In this document: in pieces, positions 58,362 through 64,000 of the stretch
Layout of the letters: every line of letters starts with the position of its first letter
Numbering within the stretch: the stretch's first letter is position 1
From: Mesonia sediminis
GTDB lineage: Bacteria > Bacteroidota > Bacteroidia > Flavobacteriales > Flavobacteriaceae
DNA length: 64,000 bases
Direction: 5' to 3'
Assembly (NCBI RefSeq): GCF_042684705.1
Contig: NZ_JBHULZ010000004.1
Coordinates: forward strand, 62,001 to 126,000
Translations under genes and position numbers: made by a program
Notes under the pieces: generated by a model
Database searches by the model: none
The model's input: the letters and a program-made list of their open reading frames with translations, nothing else
What the model was told of the DNA's origin: nothing

Positions 58362-58673
58362 ATGGGTATTTTAAATTTATTATTCGGTAACAAAAGTAAA
58401 ATGATTCAAGATTTTAAATCACGTGGCGCTATAATAATTGATGTCCGCTCGGCGGGCGAATATGCAAATGGTGCTATTCCAGGATCGAAAAATATTCCGC
58501 TACAGCAAATCGGTCAACATATTCAAAAGATCAAAAATTACAACAAACCGATTATTACCTGTTGTGCTAGCGGTATGCGCTCTGGGAGTGCGGCAGGGAT
58601 TTTAAAAAGCAAAGGCATTGAATGTATAAATGGTGGCGGTTGGCATAAATTATATACGCTACTCAATTCGTAA
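58362..58673 (+). CDS. single-domain rhodanese-like sulfurtransferase
   Basis: The protein has about 103 residues and one rhodanese domain (VRSAGEYANGAIPGSKNIPL). The active-site loop CCASGMRS carries a catalytic Cys (the second of two). Such proteins transfer sulfur to cyanide, thiols or protein acceptors in the cytoplasm or periplasm; no signal peptide is seen. ATG 58362 is preferred over a TTG 15 nt earlier that lies within the promoter-like sequence. The 3' end overlaps the convergent GSCFA gene by 11 nt. Confidence 0.87.
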   Translation: MGILNLLFGNKSKMIQDFKSRGAIIIDVRSAGEYANGAIPGSKNIPLQQIGQHIQKIKNYNKPIITCCASGMRSGSAAGILKSKGIECINGGGWHKLYTLLNS

Positions 58674-59619
58674 AACGCATAAAAGCATATTGGTTTTGCA
58701 AAACCTCAATGTCTTGTTTAAGTTTTTGTAAAAAGTTTTGATGCTGTTTACTTTGAGGATTAAAAGCTTTATGCTCAAGTCTTTTTTGTACTGAATCTAC
58801 TTTTTTCATGGTCTCAAATGCATTAGGATTTATCCAAGTTTGCATAAAACGCTCCCAAATATATTCTATTGCCAGCGACGATGGATGAAGCATGTCATTT
58901 GAGTAAAAGCGGTAGTCTCTCAATTCATCTAGCATAATTTCATAAGACGGAAAATACGAAGCCTGTGGCCAAGTTGGCAGCAAATCGTGTATGGCTGTTA
59001 TTAATTGAGCTTTACTGTAATTATTTTCAACCAAACCGTCTTTCATGTGCCTTACTGGCGAAACCGTAAATATTACTTTTACATCTTTACGGATGGCATT
59101 GCAATAATTCATTATGCGTTTGAGACTGGTTAAAATGGCTTCAGATTTAACACAAGATTTTGCGAAGCACTTTTGGGGTACTTTATGACAATTGGCCACA
59201 TATTGATCGTTCTCAAGATGACGGTAAATATAAGCTGAACCTAAGGTAATCACAATATGAGTGGAGTTTTGCAAATATTCTTGTGTGTTCCTAAGTGCCG
59301 AATTTAATTTTAACAACAAGTCATCTTGTGATTGCGTACTTTTCAATCTACTATGCGCCTCAAAGCAGTGCCAAGTTTCATTATAACAGAAAACATCTTG
59401 CGCGGTAAATAAATCGTTTTGTGTGGCCCTTAAGAGCAATTTTTCAATACCAAAAGGATGAAATAAAACACCTAAGGGATTTTGAAGGTTTTGAAACCTA
59501 AAACGATCAAACTGAAGCCCTATATTTTCGGAAAAACACGAACCCAAAAACAGTATTTTAGAGCCATAATCAATTTTTGGTTGCTGCGCTAAAATACTGA
59601 TTGGGGTCTGTAGTTTCAT
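58663..59619 (-). CDS. GSCFA domain protein
   Basis: The protein has about 318 residues and the signature GSCFSENIG near residue 24 that names the GSCFA family. Further blocks are IVITLGSAYIYRHL, VIFTVSPVRHMKDG and a C-terminal DMLHPSSLAIEYIWERF. The Ser of GSC and the Asp-x-x-His of DMLHP resemble an SGNH-type hydrolase triad, so an esterase-like activity is plausible. No substrate is known. It is 30 nt downstream of alaS on the same strand and probably cotranscribed. Confidence 0.88.
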   Translation of the reverse strand: MKLQTPISILAQQPKIDYGSKILFLGSCFSENIGLQFDRFRFQNLQNPLGVLFHPFGIEKLLLRATQNDLFTAQDVFCYNETWHCFEAHSRLKSTQSQDDLLLKLNSALRNTQEYLQNSTHIVITLGSAYIYRHLENDQYVANCHKVPQKCFAKSCVKSEAILTSLKRIMNYCNAIRKDVKVIFTVSPVRHMKDGLVENNYSKAQLITAIHDLLPTWPQASYFPSYEIMLDELRDYRFYSNDMLHPSSLAIEYIWERFMQTWINPNAFETMKKVDSVQKRLEHKAFNPQSKQHQNFLQKLKQDIEVLQNQYAFMRFTN

Positions 59620-59649
59620 GGCATTATATTTTACCGACAATACTCACGG

Positions 59650-62262
59650 CTAATCTATGTAAGTTTTTGCAGCGGATAAAGCCTCTGCTAAACCTGATGG
59701 ATTTTTACCCCCAGCGGTAGCAAAAAAGGCTTGACCACCACCACCTCCTTGGATAAACTTACCCAAGTCTCGAATAATCTTTCCGGCATTTAGCGCTTTT
59801 TCTTCGGCTAATTTTTTATCGATATAAATAGACAATAAGGCTTTACCATTCTGTTTAGATCCAAGCACTAAAAACAATTGTTCAACTTCTCCTGCCAGTT
59901 GAAAAGATAAATCTTTCATCGCCGCAGCATCTAAATCTACAGTAGTAGCTAAAAAATTAATACCATTTACTTGTTGCAGAGCGGCTTTTAGGTTTGTTTT
60001 TGCTGCTGCTGCTTTCTCCTTTTTAAGCTGCTCAATCTCCTTTTTAAGTTGGGCATTCTCATTTTGAAGGTTTTCAACAGCTTTTAAAGGTTCTTTGCTG
60101 TTTTTCACCAATTGCTTTAAAGCGTTAAATTGATTGCTTTGCTCGTTTAAAAAGTCTTTTGCCGCATCTAGAGTAATGGCTTCAATTCGTCTAACCCCAG
60201 CAGCCACCGCTGATTCTGATACTATTTTGAAATGCCAAATTTGACTTGTATTTGAAACGTGAGTACCTCCGCAAAGTTCAAAAGAATTACCAAATTGAAT
60301 TGTTCGCACGGTATCTCCATACTTTTCACCAAATAACGCCGTAGCTCCTTGCTCAACCGCTTGAGCAAAGGGTACATTTCTACCTTCAATTAAATCGAGT
60401 TCTTCGTAAATACGCGCATTAACAAACTGTTCAATCTCTTCTAATTGCTCGTGACTTACTTTACTAAAATGAGAAAAATCAAATCTTAGATAAGCAGGGT
60501 GTACCAAAGATCCTTTTTGCTCTACGTGATCGCCTAACACATTTTTTAATGCTTGATGCAATAAATGTGTTGCACTATGGTTTGCAGCTGCATTTAATCT
60601 ATGTTGATTATTTACCGTTGCAGTAAAGGTAGCATGCAGATCTTGCGGTAAGTGCTTAGAGATATGAATAATTAAATTATTCTCTTTTTTAGTATCAATT
60701 ATATAAGTAAGGTTTCCATTTGGCTCTTCAAGGTAACCTTTATCACCAACTTGACCTCCACCTTCTGGATAAAAAGGCGTTAGATTAAAAACCAATTGAA
60801 ATAATTTTCCATCTTTTTTGCTTTCAACTTGGCGGTAACGGGTTAATTTAACTTGTGTTTCTAGGTAGTCATAACCAATAAATTCCTCCTCATCATCTTG
60901 CCTAAGTATAACCCAATCACCTGCAGTACTTTGTGCAGCAGAGCGCGAACGTTCTTTTTGTTTACTCAACTCGCTCTCAAATTCATTAATATTAAGGCTC
61001 AGCCCTTTTTCTTCCAAAATTAGGGCGGTTAAATCTATAGGAAAACCATAAGTATCGTACAATTCAAAAGCTTTCTTACCCGAAATCTCTTTTGATTGCG
61101 CACTATTGATAATACTTTCCAACAGATTTAAGCCTTGATCTAAAGTTTTTAAGAAAGAATTCTCTTCCTCTTTAATGACGTTTTCGCACAAGTGTTGTTG
61201 CTTTTTAATTTCTGGGAAAGTATCTCCCATTTGGTTGCTTATCACGGCTACCAATTTATAGATAAAAGCTTCTTTGGTATTTAAGAAGGTAAATCCGTAA
61301 CGAATAGCCCTTCTCAAAATTCTTCGTATTACATAACCAGCACCATTATTGCTGGGCAATTGTCCATCGGCTATAGCAAAACTAACCGCTCGAACATGAT
61401 CTGCAATTACTCTGATGGCAATATCTGTCTTTTCCGTTTTTTGATAGGTTGCACCAGTAATGGTTTCAATTTCTTGAATAATGGGCATAAATACATCCGT
61501 ATCGTAATTAGATTGCTTGCCTTGCATAACCATCGCCAAGCGCTCAAAACCCATTCCTGTATCAATATGCTTTGCGGGTAACTCTTTAAGGCTACCATTA
61601 GCCATTCGGTTATACTGTATAAAAACCAAGTTCCAAATTTCAACTACTTGAGGGTGATCTTGGTTCACCAAATCTTTGCCTGGAATTTTGGCTTTTTCCT
61701 CCTCCGATCGGATATCTACATGAATTTCTGAGGCAGGTCCGCAAGGACCTTGATCACCCATCTCCCAAAAATTATCTTTTTTATTGCCTAGCAAAATACG
61801 CTCTTCAGCAATATGTTTTTTCCACAAATTAAAAGCTTCCTCATCTTTTTGAATTTGATCTTCCTTATCGCCTTCAAAAACAGTTACATATAAATTCTCG
61901 GGTGCTATTTTCAATTCAACGGTTAAAAATTCCCAAGCCCAAGCAATTGCATCTTCTTTAAAATAATCACCAATACTCCAATTACCTAACATCTCAAACA
62001 TAGTATGGTGGTAAGTATCTTTACCTACCTCTTCTAAATCATTGTGCTTACCGCTTACCCGAAGGCACTTTTGCGTATCGGCAATTCGTGTATACTTGGC
62101 CGTGGCGTTACCTAGAAAATACTCTTTAAATTGATTCATCCCTGCATTGGTAAACATCAAAGTAGGATCATCTTTCATCACCATGGGTGCAGAGGGTACA
62201 ATCTCGTGATTTTTCGATTTAAAAAAGTTTAAAAATCTACTGCGTATTTCTTGTGATTTCAT
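59650..62262 (-). CDS. alaS: alanyl-tRNA synthetase
   Basis: The 870-residue class II enzyme charges tRNA-Ala. The catalytic domain begins IRSRFLNFFKSKNHEIV with motif MFTNAGMNQFKEYFLG. The editing domain has HSATHLLHQAL and the zinc-type CGGTH motif. The C-terminal coiled coil (Lys/Glu-rich, about residues 700-745) and C-Ala domain ending GGGGQAFFATAGG are present. ATG 62262 (MKSQEIR) is chosen because the upstream extension KNYKPRAAKP is not part of the family. Confidence 0.97.
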   Translation of the reverse strand: MKSQEIRSRFLNFFKSKNHEIVPSAPMVMKDDPTLMFTNAGMNQFKEYFLGNATAKYTRIADTQKCLRVSGKHNDLEEVGKDTYHHTMFEMLGNWSIGDYFKEDAIAWAWEFLTVELKIAPENLYVTVFEGDKEDQIQKDEEAFNLWKKHIAEERILLGNKKDNFWEMGDQGPCGPASEIHVDIRSEEEKAKIPGKDLVNQDHPQVVEIWNLVFIQYNRMANGSLKELPAKHIDTGMGFERLAMVMQGKQSNYDTDVFMPIIQEIETITGATYQKTEKTDIAIRVIADHVRAVSFAIADGQLPSNNGAGYVIRRILRRAIRYGFTFLNTKEAFIYKLVAVISNQMGDTFPEIKKQQHLCENVIKEEENSFLKTLDQGLNLLESIINSAQSKEISGKKAFELYDTYGFPIDLTALILEEKGLSLNINEFESELSKQKERSRSAAQSTAGDWVILRQDDEEEFIGYDYLETQVKLTRYRQVESKKDGKLFQLVFNLTPFYPEGGGQVGDKGYLEEPNGNLTYIIDTKKENNLIIHISKHLPQDLHATFTATVNNQHRLNAAANHSATHLLHQALKNVLGDHVEQKGSLVHPAYLRFDFSHFSKVSHEQLEEIEQFVNARIYEELDLIEGRNVPFAQAVEQGATALFGEKYGDTVRTIQFGNSFELCGGTHVSNTSQIWHFKIVSESAVAAGVRRIEAITLDAAKDFLNEQSNQFNALKQLVKNSKEPLKAVENLQNENAQLKKEIEQLKKEKAAAAKTNLKAALQQVNGINFLATTVDLDAAAMKDLSFQLAGEVEQLFLVLGSKQNGKALLSIYIDKKLAEEKALNAGKIIRDLGKFIQGGGGGQAFFATAGGKNPSGLAEALSAAKTYID

Positions 62263-62384
62263 AGGCTTGGCTGCTCTTGGCTTATAATTTTTAGCGTACT
62301 TTTGAAACAATGTTTATCTTTGTTCGTTATTAGTATTGAATAAATCAACACAAAACGTTTGCAAAAATAGCATAATTTCAAACA

Positions 62385-63359
62385 ATGTCGAAGGTAAAAT
62401 ATTATTACGACAACGAAAGTTTGTCGTATAAAAAAATAGAAAGAAAACCAGGTAGGAGAATTGGGCTTATTGCATTGGGAATTGCGAGTTCTTTTTTAGC
62501 GGGCTTCATATTATTGATTATCTACTTTAATATCCCGCAAATTGAGACGCCAAAAGAGAAAGCACTCAAACGTGAACTCAATAATTTAAAAATTCAATAT
62601 TCGGTTTTAAATAAAAAAATTGATATAGCGCAAGAAGTGCTAGCCGATGTACAACACAGAGACAACAATATTTACCGGGTTTATTTCGAGGCCAATCCAA
62701 TTCCCGAAGAACAACGCAAAGCAGGTTTTGGTGGAGTAAACCGTTACCAATATTTAAATGGATTTGATAATTCAGAATTGATTATTGAAACCCACAAAAA
62801 AATGGACATTTTGCAAAAACAAATTGTTGTACAGTCCAAATCATTAGATGAAATAGTAAAACTGGCCAAAGAAAAGGAAAAATTACTAACCGCTATTCCT
62901 GCAATACAACCTATAAAAAACGAAAATTTAACCCGCATGGCATCTGGCTACGGTATGCGTATGCACCCCATACTAAAATACCGTAAGATGCATAACGGAA
63001 TGGATTTTACGGCAAAAAAAGGAACCGACGTATTTGCTACTGGTGACGCTACGGTAAAAAAAGCCAGAAGAAGCAGAGGCTTTGGTAATTTAATTATTCT
63101 TGACCATGGCTTTGGCTACGAAACCTATTATGCCCACCTTAGTGCTTTTGAGGTTCGCGAAGGTCAAAAAGTAAAAAGGGGCGAGGTGATCGGCAAGGTA
63201 GGAAACACAGGCCTCTCAACCGGAGCGCATTTACACTACGAAGTACATAAAAACGGAAAAGTGGTGAACCCTATAAATTATTACCACGGCGATTTAACGG
63301 CTGAAGAGTATGATATTATGTTAAACCAATCTACCTTAGAAAATCAATCTTTAGACTAA
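62385..63359 (+). CDS. M23-family peptidoglycan endopeptidase
   Basis: The 324-residue protein has one transmembrane helix near residues 25-50 and a coiled-coil stretch (about 60-90). A C-terminal LytM domain carries the zinc ligands His in RKMHNGMDF (with its Asp) and HLHYEVHKNG. It probably cleaves peptide cross-links or activates other hydrolases in the periplasm. A TATCTTTG -7 element lies at 62315-62322. Its stop codon overlaps the next start (TAATG). Confidence 0.92.
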   Translation: MSKVKYYYDNESLSYKKIERKPGRRIGLIALGIASSFLAGFILLIIYFNIPQIETPKEKALKRELNNLKIQYSVLNKKIDIAQEVLADVQHRDNNIYRVYFEANPIPEEQRKAGFGGVNRYQYLNGFDNSELIIETHKKMDILQKQIVVQSKSLDEIVKLAKEKEKLLTAIPAIQPIKNENLTRMASGYGMRMHPILKYRKMHNGMDFTAKKGTDVFATGDATVKKARRSRGFGNLIILDHGFGYETYYAHLSAFEVREGQKVKRGEVIGKVGNTGLSTGAHLHYEVHKNGKVVNPINYYHGDLTAEEYDIMLNQSTLENQSLD

Positions 63360-63688
63360 TGGCGGTGGAGTTACCCAAAAAATTGTACTATGGCATTGGC
63401 GAGGTAGCCGAAGCCTTTGAAGTGAACACTTCACTTATCCGCTTTTGGGAGAAAGAATTTGACATCTTAAAGCCAAAAAAAAATGCTAAGGGAAACCGCA
63501 AATTCACTCCCGAAGATATTGAAAATCTAGAAAAAATTTATCATCTTGTAAAAGAACGCGGATTCACTTTAGAAGGAGCTAAAATTCAGCTTAAAGCTGA
63601 AAAAAGCAAACCACTAAACAATTATGAAATGATTAAGCGTCTTAATCATATTAAAGAACAATTAATTCAAATAAAAAATCAACTTTAA
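63359..63688 (+). CDS. MerR-family DNA-binding protein
   Basis: The 109-residue protein has the MerR helix-turn-helix and wing (LYYGIGEVAEAFEVNTSLIRFWEKEF, described by its YYGIGEVAEAF part, then FTPEDIENLEKIYHLVKERGFTLEGAK). It lacks the long dimerisation helix and effector domain of classical MerR proteins, as is common for the Bacteroidota members beside M23 genes. Target genes are unknown. It is translationally coupled to the endopeptidase gene. Confidence 0.9.
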   Translation: MAVELPKKLYYGIGEVAEAFEVNTSLIRFWEKEFDILKPKKNAKGNRKFTPEDIENLEKIYHLVKERGFTLEGAKIQLKAEKSKPLNNYEMIKRLNHIKEQLIQIKNQL

Positions 63689-63700
63689 ACAACAAAAATC

Positions 63701-64000
63701 ATGAAAAAATGGTTAATTCCCGTAATTGTAATCGCCATCATTGGCTTCATAGCTTATTCATTATTCGGCGGAACGTATAACACAGCTGTTGAAAAACAGG
63801 AAGAAGCCAAAACCGCTTGGTCTAATGTAGAAAATGCCTACCAAAGAAGAAATGACCTAATTCCTAATTTGGTAAATACGGTGAAAGGTGCAGCAGATTT
63901 TGAACAAGAAACACTTACCCAAGTTATTCAAGCTCGAGCTAAAGCTACCTCGGTAAATATCGATGCAGATAACCTTTCTCCAGAAGCAATCGCTAATTTT
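63701..64000 (+). CDS. LemA family protein (5' part, cut by window end)
   Basis: The first 100 codons are present: an N-terminal transmembrane helix (WLIPVIVIAIIGFIAYSLF) and the LemA signature with AWSNVENAYQRRNDLIPNLV. The frame is open to the window end. It follows the MerR-like gene by 12 nt. LemA proteins are membrane-anchored helical proteins of unclear function, often next to TPM-domain genes. Confidence 0.9.
   Translation, partial: MKKWLIPVIVIAIIGFIAYSLFGGTYNTAVEKQEEAKTAWSNVENAYQRRNDLIPNLVNTVKGAADFEQETLTQVIQARAKATSVNIDADNLSPEAIANF

Noticed and set aside
59650..62310. Longer alaS reading with 16 extra N-terminal residues
   Set aside because: The internal ATG at 62262 matches the conserved family start.
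1..64000. CRISPR arrays, prophage, integrases or insertion sequences
   Set aside because: No regularly spaced direct repeats, transposase, integrase or phage structural genes were found on either strand.

Overview
The window is about 64 kb of low-GC (roughly 36% by eye) chromosome from a bacterium of the phylum Bacteroidota, most likely a marine-type Flavobacteriaceae. The evidence is the TTTG / TAnnTTTG promoter style (for example 11246-11275, 28029-28056 and 55029-55060), S46 dipeptidyl peptidases, an E1 alpha/beta-fused 2-oxoacid dehydrogenase, a FolK-deoxynucleoside kinase fusion, GSCFA, DUF4230 and DUF5522 proteins, a long-form urocanate hydratase and clade II nitrous oxide reductase genes. 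The genus cannot be fixed from the sequence alone. I see no insertion sequence, prophage, CRISPR array or rRNA.

Layout. 1-13995 is housekeeping: kdtA, a small acidic repeat lipoprotein, tRNA-Leu and tRNA-Gly, mutS, a TrmH-type methyltransferase, folK-dNK, a queuosine-precursor transporter, an AsmA protein, the primary sigma factor, rpsU, a DUF2797 protein and a GH3-like enzyme. 14176-20175 holds a PLP enzyme / glucosaminidase / hemL operon and, divergently, DUF5522-hutU-DUF4136. 20358-27940 is a nitrous oxide reductase operon read leftward: cytochrome c, nosZ, a NosB-like membrane protein, nosL, nosD, nosF, nosY and a haem-copper-oxidase-like membrane protein. Divergent from it are an Rrf2 regulator with three cluster-type cysteines and the Ric/ScdA iron-sulfur repair protein; together they form a nitrogen-oxide respiration and nitrosative stress module. 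30506-34365 encodes E1 and E2 of a branched-chain-type 2-oxoacid dehydrogenase with a four-helix-bundle gene between them.

34637-57552 is dominated by amino-acid and peptide use. It has two S46 dipeptidyl peptidases (one DPP11-like, one DPP7-like by their specificity residue), a dicarboxylate/amino-acid symporter, and a nearly complete phenylacetate degradation set. The set is TetR regulator, paaE, A, B, C, D, an enoyl-CoA hydratase (PaaG-like), paaH, a membrane protein, paaI, then paaJ, paaZ, a second hydratase and paaY. An aromatic amino acid hydroxylase is divergent from the regulator. The phenylacetate-CoA ligase gene (paaK) is not in the window. 57549-64000 returns to housekeeping: DUF4230, rhodanese, GSCFA, alaS, an M23 endopeptidase, a MerR-like regulator and the start of a LemA gene cut by the window end.

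Most of the window is ordinary core genome. The points most worth a second look are regulatory and architectural. They are a shared AAGAC-N6-GTCC motif before both the Rrf2 and ric genes, a perfect TetR-type operator lying on the paaE promoter, a DinB-like domain fused to PaaZ, a four-helix-bundle gene framed by inverted repeats inside the paa genes, a likely attenuator after nosZ, several apparently leaderless genes, and three short GC-rich words repeated far above expectation.
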